DNA of 64,000 nt from Gloeopeniophorella convolvens (Eukaryota; Basidiomycota; Agaricomycetes; Russulales), in the NCBI GenBank assembly GCA_022496205.1, contig WTXD01000065.1, forward strand, positions 62,001 to 126,000, read 5' to 3'. Within the stretch, counting starts at the first letter, position 1; every line of letters starts with the position of its first letter. The notes under the pieces were generated by a model. It searched no databases. It was not told the origin of the DNA and worked only from the letters and a program-made list of their open reading frames with translations. Made by a program: the position numbers and the translations under genes. Below, one piece after another: positions 22,603-34,848 of this stretch.

Positions 22603-23853
22603 ATGATAAGAGGAACGCTCTCGGCCACGTCCCTTCTAGTTCTTGCTGCGCCTGCAATTGCTCAGCTCGGCTTTCCGAACTGCACCGATTCGTCACTGGA
22701 TTGGGTATTTAATCACCGTGTTGGGATCCGCAGTCCCCGTACTGATAGGCCATCCATAGTCGTTCAACAGTTTGAAGCAAAATCCCTGCAATGTTGCAGT
22801 ATACCTAGAGGCTTCGTGCAATGGCGGCCGTGAGTTCAAACATGATCCACCACACCCGTTGTCCCGCTAACTTCTGATTCTGAAGAATTCAATATCCCCC
22901 CCCTACCCCCGAATACGAACTACCGCGGCCCAAACGCGGGCCAGGGCAATCCCTGCATCTGCAGCACCGTATTGTACTCCCTCATCAGTGCTTGCGGGTC
23001 TTGTCAGGGCTCCGGTTGGACACAGTGCGCCATATCCTCCCCGCCGCGCCGCCATGTCGCTCATGTTCAACAGGTGGTCGGAGTGGTCCTTAAACTGCAC
23101 TTCTGTCTCCGTCGCATCGTATGCACCTGTTCTAATATTGTATTGTCATAGATGTTGGCTGATACTATGTCCCTTCCCCCAGATTCCCGAACCCGATCCC
23201 AGGGGGAACGCGGGCGCCCCACTGGGCATTCCTTGACGTGACGGTGCGTCTCGCGCAGTTCGTCCTCTCAGCCAATTCTCACGGATTGAGTAACAGAAAG
23301 CGGATACCTGGAACGCCGCGGCGGCTCAGAGTGCTGGAGGTACGCCCAAATAGTAGCCTAGTTTGGATTCTCCGACTTATCCCTCATCTTGAAGATTCTC
23401 CAGAGGCCAGCCCGTCATCGACGTCAGCTCCCCAGCAGTCCTCGCACCACAAATCACATGCCGGTGCCATCGCAGGTGGAGTCGTCGGCGGCATCGTTGG
23501 CGCCGCGCTCCTAGGCGCCCTCGCAGTGTGGTTCATCAGGCGCCGGAAGCTGCGCGCAGAGGCCCAGCCATCGCCCTACATGAGCGGTGAGCCTGTTGTG
23601 GCCGAGGCGTTCGGTACGGGCGACAGCGACACGTTCCCGCAACATAAACTCTACGTGCGTCCCTTCGTTGTCGCTTGCGCCCAGGAGAGCTGACGCACTG
23701 CTACAGAATCCGAACGACCCGAGCACATTCCCGCCATCAATGCGGACGACTTCTCCGAGTGTCGTGCATACTACGTACAACAGCGATATCGGCCACGGCG
23801 GCACCGCGTCTCCTCCACCAAGGAACCAGTACAACGGGCTGCCGCTCGTCTAG
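22603..23853 (+). CDS. Cys-rich single-pass membrane protein, tandem paralogue 4
   Basis: Start at 22603 gives MIRGTLSATSLLVLAAPAIA, a signal peptide, then GFPNCTDSSLDW at a GTATTT donor. Further exons: KQNPCNVAVYLEASCNGG, QFNIPPLPPNTNYRGP, CICSTVLYSLISACGSCQG, WSEWSLNCTS and FPNPIPRGTRAPHWAFLDVT. After a Ser/His-rich linker the membrane helix is GAIAGGVVGGIVGAALLGAL (about 23460-23525), then IRRRKLRAE. The tail ends NQYNGLPLV. The helix and linker are closest to paralogue 1, suggesting these two are the youngest or best conserved pair. I see no frameshift. Family function is unknown; the layout (secreted Cys-rich ectodomain, one helix, disordered tail) fits a surface or wall-associated protein. 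Confidence 0.75.
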
Positions 23854-25123
23854 TCAGCCGGGCGGCGAGCGCTACACCTCCGATGGGTCATTATCGTCAT
23901 TGTTCCTATGCTATACCCAGGTCTTCTTGAGAGAGGGTGTAACTTATATGTTGCGATCCTTTGTAGTACTTAGGTATGTCTCCACTTGTTGTAGGCTGTG
24001 ACGTGGATGCGTAGCTGCTGTATGGAGTGCCGTGAACCTTACCCCGCCCACGCGCGCCCACAGCCAAATATAGATCACGCGCTCTATTCATGGAAGCACG
24101 GCCTTGCATAGCCGCACCTTCCTCACATAGCTTGCTCAGTCAAGCAAGGGTCATCTGGTGAAACGTTCATAGACTTGCATATGCCATGCAGTCCCTGTAC
24201 AGCGCGACTACTCACTATTAAGCACCCGGACACCGGCGGCTGGGGGTTTACGTGCGCGCTATTGGCACGCGCACCGGAGCGCCAGCCTTCCGAGACTCGA
24301 GAGGTGATCGGCGCAGAGCTACTCCCGTGACATGCGGCGGATCTGCGTTCGAAATTATGCTCCACGTCCCCGTTAGGCGATGCCCACTGACGGCACCGAG
24401 TCGACCACTTGGAATTCCGCGCGGAGCGGTGTGGACTCGGCTGATCGCCGCTGGGCACCGGGATGCCCTTGAAACGCGGGCCCCGACTCAATGGGCGAAT
24501 AATATAATGATGTCACACTATGATATCTACCTCGCCACTTGAAGCTGCTTCAAGCGAGCTGGAGGCGAGATAGATGTCGAGACGTGCATGCCCTGTGCAT
24601 AATCATGAACTGATTGACTCCACATGGAGGAGCCGCTTCCAACTGTTGCCCTCCTTATGTACAGCCAGGGACCGTTGTTCGGATCAAGCACCGGCAGGAA
24701 TGTAACTGGATGTAACTACATCCGAAGCTGGATGCTTTGTGCTGTCAACATGGTCGAAGTCAAAGATATGTAACGTGAGATGAGGAAAGATCGAAGTAGA
24801 TTTTCTAGACAAGATAAGATACTGCGACAATATGACGTTTAGTGATCTCGCGCGATCGGGTTCGTGGCAAACAGTGCGCAATAGCTACTAGACTACATAG
24901 TACAGTGGTATCCCACCAGACAATATCCCAAAGGTACCCCAGACAGAATTAGCAAGCGAATCCCTGGAGGATTTGAAGTTGTACGCAAACGGTGATACAT
25001 AGATCTCGGAGGATCTTTCACGATCTCAGAGACTGTGACCAAGATCCTCGACTGATTATGAGTAATTCAGTATCTGGCATGGTCTTCAGCGAACCATGAG
25101 AAAAGACGGTGTATACGACATAA
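23854..25123. other. Intergenic region, nothing supported
   Basis: About 1.3 kb; only short frames without motifs on either strand. Confidence 0.4.
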
Positions 25124-25333
25124 GATGTTGCGATCGGATCGCGCGCGCAGCGCGTGTGCGCGAGCTCTCCCCGCACAAGCTCGGAAAGTCGGCGTCGTGC
25201 ACGCGTGGTTTGTGGCGTGCGCGGCAGCCAATCAATATGTCTTTATTATGGACTCTAAGTAGTATAAAAGTGATGTATTTACGATGCGCAAACGCTGCGC
25301 GTTTGCCGAGAACCGACTGTATATTCAACACAA
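25124..25333 (-). repeat. Dispersed palindrome-containing repeat, copy 2
   Basis: Reverse-orientation copy of 15781-15998 with the same order of blocks: GTTGAATATACAG, the palindrome GGCAAACGCGCAGCGTTTGC, CATCGTAAATACATCACTTT, a TATA-like TTTATACTACTT, then the CG-rich block. Divergence from copy 1 is modest and includes small indels, so the two share a common source 9.3 kb apart. Confidence 0.7.
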
Positions 25334-25353
25334 GATGGCCCACTACGAGTCCA

Positions 25354-26683
25354 CTATGCATCGCGCGTCATCGCACCAAGAGGGTGTGAAGTGAGTTCTG
25401 CCGTCCATGAGCGAGCCCACTCAATCCATGCAAACTTGCGAGATGCTGGAGATGCGTGAGTCTCAGTAGAGATTTCGATGAGGGTTTCGAGCTCAAAGAC
25501 GAAGCCAAGGCCGCGGCACGTGTACAGCCCGGGCGAGTCAGTCACCTCCCCATTCCGAACCTCACTCTTGCAGCAGGGATGAATACGAGTCTCCTCCCTA
25601 CGTGCAGCGATGTCCAAGCTGCAGCAGCGTAAGGTAGCAGTACCACCCCGACCATCTCCGCCCATACTTCTATGAACCGCGAGAAGGTTTGACAGCAACG
25701 GCTCCCCGGAAATGCAGCTCATGACATCCAGGACAAATTGGTAGGTCTCCGTGGGTCGAGTATAGGTGCGATCGTACTGGGCTCGGTCGAATGACTCGTC
25801 CAAGGAGCCTGCATGCTTCTCACGAGGGAGAAGGTAGGACACCGCATAGAGGATCTCTACGATCCGGGGGCCAGAGATATTTGTCAAAGTAAACGCAAGG
25901 CTAACGAGGACGCCCACCTAGCGAAGCTTCCTTTCAAACTGTAAAACATCAACGCCTGCGATGTCCGGACACCATGATCCAAGAAGAACCGAGTTGCGGT
26001 GTGGACATCATCCTGTGACGCGCGGAGGTCTCCGTGGGGCGCTGGACACCTCTCGGAACAGTGTATGGGCTGCATCTGGCAGCTGCCCTCCGTTCAAGGC
26101 GTGGTTTTCAAGCGACGCGTACAGGTCGTGTCCATGGCTGGAAGAGACACTGGGAAGAGAGCCTCAAGCGCGCTATCGCACGAGTCGTCGCCTTGTTGCC
26201 TCCACCTGCGTGAGACAGCGTAAGTCAGGCCGTTGGCTGTTGGCAGACAAATATCACGGGCAGCAAGGCTCACCTGAGAGCAGTATCCTCTGATACACAG
26301 GCCGAGTCCCATTCGCCGATGCTACGACCAAGCCTTGATGACGTCTCCCTTGACGAGGTCCTGTATTTATTCGGAACAGCGTACAGCCTTGGCCGGTCGT
26401 CGTTGAGCAGCGGGGGATAGATGGCCAATGATCATGTCCTCAGCGACCCGGCGGGGTGATTGTGCAAGTAGATATGCTCAGGAGACTGGGTCTACTCACC
26501 TCTGAAAAAGTGCAGAACGAGAACAACCATTCCTCTCCGTCCATAAGGTCCACCATCCCGAAGGTCGGCTCGAGTCGAGGTCGAGGTCGAGGTCGAAGTT
26601 GAGACGGCAGCAAATGCCGGCTCGGAGTCAGACTTCGGCGTGTGAACCTCCGGTCCGGTCCGCTCGTCGTGGAAAACGTCCAT
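25354..26683 (-). CDS. Putative multi-exon gene of unknown function
   Basis: I do not recognise it. A first exon from 26683 reads MDVFHDERTGPEVHTPKSDS, carries an alternating Ser-Thr run and ends at a good GTGAGT donor near 26503. A second block, PPLLNDDRPRLYAVPNKYRT through SACVSEDTAL, is open between about 26420 and 26280 and ends at GTGAGC. A third (WRQQGDDSCDSALEALFPVS) follows the acceptor CACGCAG. The last is a long open frame at 25917-25354 (IVEILYAVSYLLPREKHAGS ... SRKFAWIEWARSWTAEL). The joins between 26100 and 25900 are unresolved; stops there mean either small introns or decay. The 3' end almost touches repeat copy 2. Coding character is plausible, identity unknown. Confidence 0.4.
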
Positions 26684-27587
26684 TCAAAATCATGTTGTTG
26701 GACTCTTTGACAACTCCTCCTTGGATCTGATGGCGCCAGGTTGACATTTGCTATGGCTCAGCCGGTCTTTGGCGCTGCGTCCGATTTGGAGACACTGTGT
26801 GCCTCTGCATCGAGCAGGGAGGGTTCAATAAACTCCTGTTCTCAGCGCGCTTTGTTCAAGTTCATGCGCGACCCCTTTATTCTACTACTGACATGAAGGC
26901 ACCCCATGAGGCGCGCCCTCTTCTAGACTCGGATGTCATGCTACTCATAAAGTAGCACTCTGCAACTCCACCAATTTCCGTTCACCTTGATCGTCGAAAA
27001 TTGCGGAGACTATGGCATTGACTGGCTTTCCAATGGATGTCCTCCCCTGGGTGTACCACTCCCTGACCGCCCAATTTGATAGCCGTGTTGATCCTCTGCG
27101 TTGCTCCTAGCCATATCTGTGGGTACAGCGACCACTAGTGAAAGACTGCGCACTGCCGCACTGTCGGATGATACTTGCATACTCACATGCTGCAACACTG
27201 ATCAACAGTCTAGACTGGTCCTGGCGTTCTATCCGCTGTCGTTTAAGATTACCACGTGCTTAGGCTCTGGAGTCTCATACATGAGGACCTCCGTTGGCTG
27301 GAACCCACTTAGCTGTAGTAGCACATGGTACACGATGATGCAGACGGGCATATATGGATGTGCCACACGAAGCGACCCCTTGGGACGTTGGTCACATTGA
27401 CATTGGAGGTGCCAAGTTAGCAGCGCGCATGCCATGCATCAGGTTGAGGCTGGGAGTCGATAACGTTTGCACAGCCAACGAGGACGGGGAGACGCACTAG
27501 ACGTGTGACAAATAGCAATAACGTTACATAGCGTTAGCGTATACAGACAAAGATACATTCGGGGGTGGGGACGAGACGCGGGCCAGC
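26684..27587. other. Intergenic region, nothing supported
   Basis: About 0.9 kb, containing the 3' flank of hap3 and the 5' flank of the unknown gene. No motif-bearing frame. Confidence 0.4.
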
Positions 27588-28187
27588 CTACTCGTCCTCT
27601 GCGCGCCCTTCAGCGCTTTCCCCGACTTTCCCGCTCGAGGATGCGGCCGTCTGGTGCTAGAGTGAATCAGTGACAGCATGGGTGGGCAAGCGGTGGGCGC
27701 GCACCTGACGGAGCTTAGCGAGGTGGATCTTGAGCGTCTCGGCATAGTTCTCAAACCCAAGCGAGACCATGGCATAAAGGATGTCCTCTCCACCAATCGT
27801 CTTGCGCTTCTCGAGCTGGCACTTCTCCGCCGCCTCCGACGTGATGAAGCTGATAAACTCGGAGACGCACTCCTGCACGCACTCCTTCGCGTCCTTCGCG
27901 ATCTTCGCGGTCGGTGGTACTGCATTCTTCATGATGCGCGACACGTTCGCAATCTACGCGCGGCACGATGGGGAGGGGTATGCGGACGAGTCAGCGCCAT
28001 GACGCGCACGGGGATTCGCCAAGGGCAACGGGCTTACGGGGAGATAGCGGTCCTGCTCGCGGTACTCTCCGACCTCCTGCTCGGTAATAGGCACCGGCTC
28101 TGGCGGCTCAGCGGGGGGCACGACGTCAGGCGTGTTGCCCGAGCCGTCTGTCTGGGGCGCGATGGGGGGCGGGAACGAGTCGGTCAT
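27588..28187 (-). CDS. hap3: CCAAT-binding factor subunit Hap3/NF-YB
   Basis: Histone-fold subunit that pairs with Hap5/NF-YC and, with Hap2/NF-YA, binds CCAAT boxes in promoters. Exons 28187-28038, 27953-27705 and 27656-27588 encode 155 aa. The conserved core begins at YREQDRYLP, is joined by an 84-nt intron to [20 protein letters not shown], and continues [63 protein letters not shown]. This is almost unchanged from other fungi. A 48-nt intron leads to a short acidic tail ending GRAEDE. The N-terminal 50 residues are Pro-rich and low complexity. The ATG at 28187 is the first in frame after a stretch without ATG; an additional upstream exon is possible. It sits 253 bp downstream of the EZH gene on the same strand. 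Confidence 0.95.
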
Positions 28188-28440
28188 GCTGAGCAAGGCG
28201 CCGCCGTCGTCGACGTGCAACGGGTTGAGATGCTCGTGAGAAAAGCCCCGAGCTTGCACTTAGCCTCGGCGTGCGGCCCGCCCAGTCCGTTCCTGCAGAC
28301 CCTATTTCGACGGCCTCGACCTCAGGCAACCCAGAGCTTATACTGGGGGAGAGATACCGTAAATCACGAAACCGCATGGATTGGCGAGATCTTCTGAGTA
28401 CTTATGTATACGACTATGTAAGGCACTATTCGCGGTCTCC

Positions 28441-31169
28441 TTAATTATTCCAATAAACTTCTCCATAGTCGAAGCGGATCTCCTCGCCTGCTTTGATATG
28501 TCGCCCGGACTCTAGAGTTGCAGGACGATCAGCAAGGGACACAAACGCATGACATACTGACACGCACTAGCAAAGAGTGCGATGCGCTTCTCGCCGAACA
28601 CGAGCCTCGCTAATCGCATGGTGAGTAACAATTCAGGGCGGGTGGGGGGAGAGCACCGTACTGGCCGCCTCCGCGTTTGCAACAGCTTGCGGAGCGTGGT
28701 TGATATAGCGCGTCTCGTTGCCAACGCGCGCGCTATCGATATTGTAGTCCGCACCGAGGCCGAAATTGTAGTTCAAGCCAAGGTGCTTTCGGAGAACTCT
28801 ACAGGGAAATCAGCTCGCGGGGCGCTCGGAGGACAGTGGTACCGGTAACCCACTCTCGCTTGTCATCGGATGCTGCTTCCAGCTCGCCTACATATTCTGA
28901 AAGGGGAGCTGTGAGGAGAGCTCTTTCATGAACGATAGCACGCGCACCGCCGATGAATCCCCCCCGAGGGATGCTCTTTACAGCGAAGGTGCCAAGACCA
29001 AATGCGCCGCGTTTGACCTCCAGCTCCTGCCGCCGAACGACTTTGCGTCAAGTAAACGCGCGGGTACATTATACGAGGTTGACTTACGGCGGCTTTGCCG
29101 CGCTGTATATCCGAATTCTGGCATGAGTGCTTCCCGTCAGGGCGCAGCTGCCGTGACTCCTTGCTACCACGCTCTGCAGCATGTTCGTCAGTATGCACTG
29201 CGTGCTTGCTCGACCACCAAGATGCCACGCACGCCATTTTCTGTTTCCGCTGTGCTTGATGACGTCGCACCCGCACACCATCGGGTCGCATTCCGATCCG
29301 CGCTTGCGACATCGGCAGGTATCTGTGAGGCATGTCTTCTGGCTGCCAGGTTTCTTGGGCTTGCATTGGCAGCCTCCCCAACGGCGCTTACCTGGATCAT
29401 AGTCAGAGTGCATACGGGATTTGCTAAGTGGAAAAGGTCTGTACAGGTGAGACTGCAACGGCAATTGTGCTGACAGTGGGCAGAATACACTGCACAACTA
29501 CAGTCGGGGTTGTTTATATCGCACGGGCCCGTGTGTGAGCATGGCATAGATCTGGGAGCAAAATGAATACGCATTCGATGCATACTTTTAACGGAGAAAT
29601 GCTCACGGGACATCCAGCTCTGCGGCACTGTGAACCACGTCCACTGTAGAGTGCCAAACGTCAGCCTGGATTGTTTTCCTCTCGGTTACGACGCACCGAA
29701 GCCAGCTTTCTCTGCAGCAGTGAGAGGTTTCCGGGTTTCTGGGTAGATCTTTTCGTCAGGGAGGAGACGCTGGCGCTGCACGAACACCTTTGCACAGTAG
29801 ATGAGAGCCGGCTGAGCTGGCAGCTATCATGGGGACATACCTCTCGACAAGGCCTCCTAACGAGCTTCGCGAGACCGCAAGGGACGGTGTCTGGCATAAT
29901 CTCGAGGATGCATGACAACTCATCGACATCGGGCTCCTCCCACTGGACGCTATCTTCCTGATACAGGGATCAGCAGCGCCTCGGGGAGCGTGAAGCGTAC
30001 GTATTACTGGGAAATCGTCGTCAATTTCTCGAAAGCACGCGTCCCCGCAGGGCGCGCCGTCTGGGTACTCGTCGCTCGTGACTCGCGGTACCGCAGGCGG
30101 AATAGGAGGGAATTCTTGTACTGGAAACGCCACCCGTCAACAGACCATATCCCACAGCTGGATTATGAGGAGCCATACTGTGCTGCGGACAAAATACCTG
30201 TATACAAGTTGGATTCGCGCAGAAGTACGGCACTATGGATTCGAGGCGGCCGCGCAGATCGTCAATGTGCGGCTCGAACGCACGAGGGTCAATCCTTCGT
30301 GGCTGGGCTCCGTCCCCGCCGATGGTGAGATCAGACATTAGGCCTGTCCAATACAATTCGTCGCTGTTCATCCATCCCAATTTCAGTGAGGAAGCGGACC
30401 GGAGTCGAAGTGGGAATGCGCGTACCGCTGCGTCATCTGGTAGATTAACCCATCACGATTGCCTATACGCGATAACGGCAGGGTGTCTGTCGCGTCAATG
30501 TCTTCGAGTGACAGCCCCGTGTCGAAATGGAGCCTCCTCAGGGTCTCGAATTGAATCACCTCCACTAATACGCGCCGCCACCAAATCAGCACACAAGGCA
30601 AGGGAATAGTCAAACTCACCATCGGGGTTTCCCAACTCCTCCCACGCAAATCGATCAAACTGCATCAACCACGGCGATGGATCGAATTTCGGATCGTCCA
30701 CATATGGAATGAACGGCGCGACGTAGAATTCGGCGTGCGCTGCGCTGCCTACGCGAGCCGCGATGTTCTGCACTGAGGGGGTACACGCCTCGTACCGCGG
30801 GTGCGGTGTGAATACACCTTCTGACCAGGGAGTGACCGTTTTACACGTATGCCTTAACGCTTCGTCGATGGGCACATCATCGTCATCATCCTCGTCCTCG
30901 TCCGTACTGACGAGGTATGATACCTCGACAACGCTCGGCTCACCCGCACGCGGGGCGGAGTCTGTCCATGGGTCTTCGCGCCCGGGAGGTGGGAGTGGTC
31001 GCTGCAGGAGCAGGAGCTGTTGCCTGCAATCGTCGACCTTCCACCGGCGGAACTCGTCCCAGACTTCCTTGTATATGCGCAGCACTTGTTCCTTGGTCGC
31101 TTCGATATCGAGCGCGGGAGGCGTAGGAGTCTCTGGAGGCTCTGTAGCTTCTGAGGGAGTGAGGGACAT
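28441..31169 (-). CDS. ezh2: EZH-type histone H3K27 methyltransferase (PRC2 catalytic subunit)
   Basis: Catalytic subunit of Polycomb repressive complex 2. Starts at 31169 (MSLTPSEATEPPETPTPP). Blocks in order: an acidic run (DEDEDDDDDVPIDEALRH); FIPYVDDPKFDPSPWLMQFD; VEVIQFETLRRLHFDTGLS; the Cys cluster FCANPTCIQVFCPQH; APCGDACFREIDDDFP; the SANT-like ILEIMPDTVPCGLAKLVRRP ending CREV; the CXC domain (PCSHTGPCDINNPDCSCA, CQHNCRCSLTC, RRWGGCQCK, CRCRKRGSECDP); and the SET domain (GAFGLGTFAVKSIPRGGFIG, EYVGELEAA, NYNFGLGADYNIDSARVGN, RYINHAP, LVFGEKRIALFA, EIRFDYGEVYWNN). The stop is at 28441-28443. About ten short introns. The NH and DYGE motifs of the SET active site are present and no damage was seen. 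Residues outside these blocks are less certain. Confidence 0.92.
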
Positions 31170-31851
31170 CTTCTGAGCGGTGCACGTAGCTGCTGAGGGG
31201 GGACAAATCCCGAGATCGTGGGTGTGATCGCCGTTGGTCTGGCCTCATGGCGCTGTTGAGCGCCCCGTCTCTGGGGAACTTCTTCCAAAATAAGAATCAA
31301 ACATACGTCCGTCCCAATGTGCATTTGAGTCGAGATAGCGATTCGGTTTTCTGTATCTTCTAATAATCAATTCCCGGAGCTTCGTGGACGAGTTGAGCAT
31401 GATGCACGATGTCGAGTTATATGAAAATTGCGCGTTCTGGACACTCTGAATGCCAGATCTGAGAGCTGCGACAGGGGAATATTTTCACGAAGAGCGACAC
31501 CTGGGTCGGCTGGGGTATAGAGAATGGACTCAATTGCCTGTGCACACAGTGGTTGAAGAGATCCCCATGTCGTCGTTGCTGTTCGCGAGGAACAATGCTT
31601 ACATAATCTACCATTTCCATTATAGGAATAGTGCGGCTGCTGCTTTCACGCGCCTCCGCGTCTTGACTTGACTCTTGCTCGACTCCCGGCGTATTTCTCC
31701 TCTTCTTGCACCGCTGGGACCCATCCGGAACGTTTCCCAAAGGAGAAGAGCGATATTGATTACTGTGCGGGAGCACAAGGTATCTCTATCCGGTCATTGT
31801 TGTGTCTGGTTTTGTTCTTATGTTTGTGCTTAGTGTAGAAAGGTCGTCATC
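31170..31851. promoter_or_regulatory. Divergent intergenic region between ezh2 and atg18
   Basis: 682 bp holding both 5' flanks. No clear TATA box close to either start. A minus frame at 31776-31417 is open but has no motif. Whether the two genes share control cannot be told from sequence. Confidence 0.4.
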
Positions 31852-33392
31852 ATGCAACGCAGCAACTCAAACATGCTCTTTGCCAACTTCAACCAGGACT
31901 TCACGTGCGTACCCATATGTGCTCCAGTATCCATTCGAGTTCATTGAGCTCCTCAGATGCATTTCCGTCGGAACGCGCAAGGGTTACAGCATCACGAACT
32001 GTGACCCTTTCGGCCGGGTGTATACCATGAGTGCGTGCCCCCTCCGTCGACCTTGTTTCATAAAATGACCTCAGAAATAGATGATGGGGCACGCGGGATA
32101 GTGGAGATGCTCTTTTGCACATCACTCATCGCACTTGTGGGTGCTGCGGACCAACCATCCTCGAGTCCACGCAAACTGCAGATCGTGAATACAAAGGTGC
32201 GTCGCCGCCTCATCCTCCCGCCATATCTGACTTATCCGATCCTACATAGCGACAATCCATGATCTGCGAGCTCCTGTTCCCTTCGTCCATCCTCGCAGTC
32301 AAGATGAACAGAAAGACGCTCGTCATTGTTCTCGAAACCGAGATCTACATTTACGACATTTCCAATATGCGTCTGCAGCATGTCATCGAGACGCCACCGA
32401 ACCCCGAAGCGATTGTCGCGCTTTCGCCCTCCGCCGACAACTCGTACCTTGCCTACCCTTCGCCTGTCCCCACCCCTGCGCCGGCACCCGTTTCGTCACA
32501 ATCGCCACCCACGGCAGCCGCATCGCCGAGCGCAGCGTCGGGTGACGTGCTGCTTTTCTCGACCAAGTCACTCACCGTCTCGCAAATCATCCGCGCGCAC
32601 AAGGCACCACTCTCTGCGCTCGCTCTCAACAGCACAGGCACGCTGCTCGCCACCGCATCCGACAAAGGCACTGTGATCCGTGTCTGGAGCGTCCCCGGTG
32701 CAGAGAAGCTGTACCAATTCCGCCGTGGCACGCGCGAGACGCGGATATATTCGCTCAGCTTCAACGCAGTCAGCACGCTGCTTGCGGTGAGCAGCGCGCA
32801 CGACACGGTGCACATCTTCAAGCTCGGTGGTAGCCGTAGCAGCTCGAGGGAAGATCATGCAACGAGCCCGTCGGGAAGCATCGACAGCCGGGAGGGCGCG
32901 GGCGCGCTCGAGGGCGGATACGACGCGTTCGTGGACGACAAGAAGAAGAAGAGCGGTAGCGTCTCGTCCAGCCTGCGCCGCCGCTCGTTGCATCTCACGA
33001 AGAATATCACCTCGTCCGTCGGCGGCTACCTACCGAACACGCTTACGGAGATGTGGGAGCCATCACGCGATTTTGCGTTCCTGAAGCTGCCAACGAGCGG
33101 CGCGCGGTGTATCGTCGCTCTCAGCGGGTGAGCTTTTCCTATTCTTCGCTTCCCCGAAATGCGGAGACTTATGCGTAGTGCGCCTTAGTACCATGCCGCA
33201 GATCATGGTGGTCTCGTCAGAGGGCTACTTTTACTCTTACAGTATCGACCTGGAGAACGGCGGCGAATGCTCGCTAATGAAGCAGTACTCGTGCGTCCTC
33301 CCTGCTCATCTGACTACGTCACAGCGCTGACGTCACCTTATCTGCTTGCGTGCAGGTTGCTCGATTCCGCAGACGAAGCGTCGAACGACTAG
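31852..33392 (+). CDS. atg18: Autophagy PROPPIN Atg18 (WIPI family)
   Basis: WD40-like PI3P-binding protein that recruits Atg2 and lipid-transfer machinery to forming autophagosomes and acts at vacuole and endosome membranes. Start at 31852 gives [17 protein letters not shown], joined by a 52-nt intron (31905-31956) to [20 protein letters not shown]. Propeller blocks follow: [74 protein letters not shown] and [14 protein letters not shown]. The lipid-binding signature FRRGT is intact in [19 protein letters not shown] long basic, Ser-rich insertion ([34 protein letters not shown]) occupies the blade-6 loop used for membrane contact. The C-terminus is CSLMKQYS joined to [11 protein letters not shown]. 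Five or six introns; about 430 aa. Confidence 0.95.
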
Positions 33393-34805
33393 GCGCATCC
33401 GCGGGATTGCTCTCTTCGCATCGCAGGGACACTCGCTTCGCGCTGTACTATATTATACGACGACGCTATTTCGGATTCTGGGCAGTATATCCACTTTCTT
33501 ACGCTAGTGCGTCCGAGGTCACGAATTGGAAGACGGGTGATCAACCTTGTTAATTGGCTCTTCTTTGTACGTGCCTTGCATACAGGGCGTCTATAGGGTC
33601 AGCTTCGTGTGGATGCTAGCTCTTGACTTTACTTTTGGTGACTAGGACGGTATCGCCGATATTGCTATCTCCAAGCCGTGCAGCACAAACAGATACATTA
33701 TACCAAGCATAAATATCTGAGACCGCACCTGCATATACATGCGTGGTGAGACCCGCTCCTCAGGTAGCGGCAGCGCAGCTCAATCCCAGGCAGCCCTAGT
33801 AGCACTTCCCTTGGGAGAGAAACTAGTCTAGTTCGCAAGCTGGTATCTCCGAGCTGGTCTCGCTCGGCCAACCTGAGAAAAGAACAATTGGAACAAAGTG
33901 CGAGCGAGGGCCAGGATCTCTGGTCGGAACCACACGCGGCAGTGGCCGCCGGCCCGGATGAGCCCAGTGCAGCGCCGGTCCTCCGCGCTTCCTCCGCCAT
34001 CTGGAGGTAAAATCGGAGTCGAATTCTTTACTGTCACGCGCCGCGGCGATCATTCCAATCGGGCTGCTGTGTTGCACGCCAGCAAAAACTGCTGGGAATA
34101 CTCTGATATCTGAAGTTCTCTTGATGCGTCCTGGGAGCGGTTCGTACGAATCGACTGGATCCCAGCTCTGCAGTGTGCGGTAAGCGCTTCGTATGAATTG
34201 ATGTTCCGGACGGCGTAGCCTATCCTCACACAAGCACTGGACGGAAGGACAAAGAAATAATCTGGGATGTGCGAGCGGACGGTTAGTTCAAGAATGCTTA
34301 TTCTCCATGTTACAGTCACCCTACGCTCCACCTTGTGCCGCTGTCATCTTGCCTGATAGGTTATGATCACACAAGCAAACGCAATGATTCACGTCGTCAC
34401 CGCAATCCTCAAAGCACCCGCCTCGCAGGCCTGGCCGAACCGCGGAGAGCATACAGAGCTGCGCAATTCTTGGTCGCGTCTGAGTAAGCCAACTGGCCTC
34501 GAAGCCCTGTCATACGTACGCTGGAGGAACTGCATTACTCATCAACACCTATTCCTATCCTTGCCCGCGACGCGCGTCACGCCGCAATTCGCTGCCGTCA
34601 AGGAGTTCGGAGCAGCAATGCAGCGCCGGGAGGCGTCCACAGGCGTCCACAGGCGCGTCAATTACGGGAAAGAAGCTGCGAGACGGTTTACAGGATGAAT
34701 CAGCAGACATAGGCTTGGTCATCGACCCCGAGTTGTGACAGGACACGCGTCCCCGGAGACCTGCTCGCAGCAGGAGTCGTTTGGGTTAAGCATAAAGAAA
34801 GGTGC
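33393..34805. other. Intergenic region, nothing supported
   Basis: About 1.4 kb between atg18 and the first NmrA-like gene. Minus frames at 34331-34050 and 34037-33828 are open but unrelated to known families and not joined by convincing splice sites. Confidence 0.4.
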
Positions 34806-34813
34806 GATAAAAA
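34806..34813 (+). promoter_or_regulatory. TATA-like box of NmrA-like copy 1
   Basis: GATAAAAA lies about 36-43 bp upstream of the start codon at 34849, preceded by CATAAAGAAAGG. The distance is short for a fungal TATA box but allows a very short leader. Confidence 0.3.
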
Positions 34814-34848
34814 GGTGCAGTCCAAGCGACGACGAACTTCAACACAGT

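Noticed and set aside
28188..28259. Upstream extension of hap3
   Set aside because: The frame is open but has no ATG; the first ATG in frame is at 28187.
32568..32993. Minus-strand frame inside atg18
   Set aside because: Shadow of the atg18 coding exon containing FRRGT.
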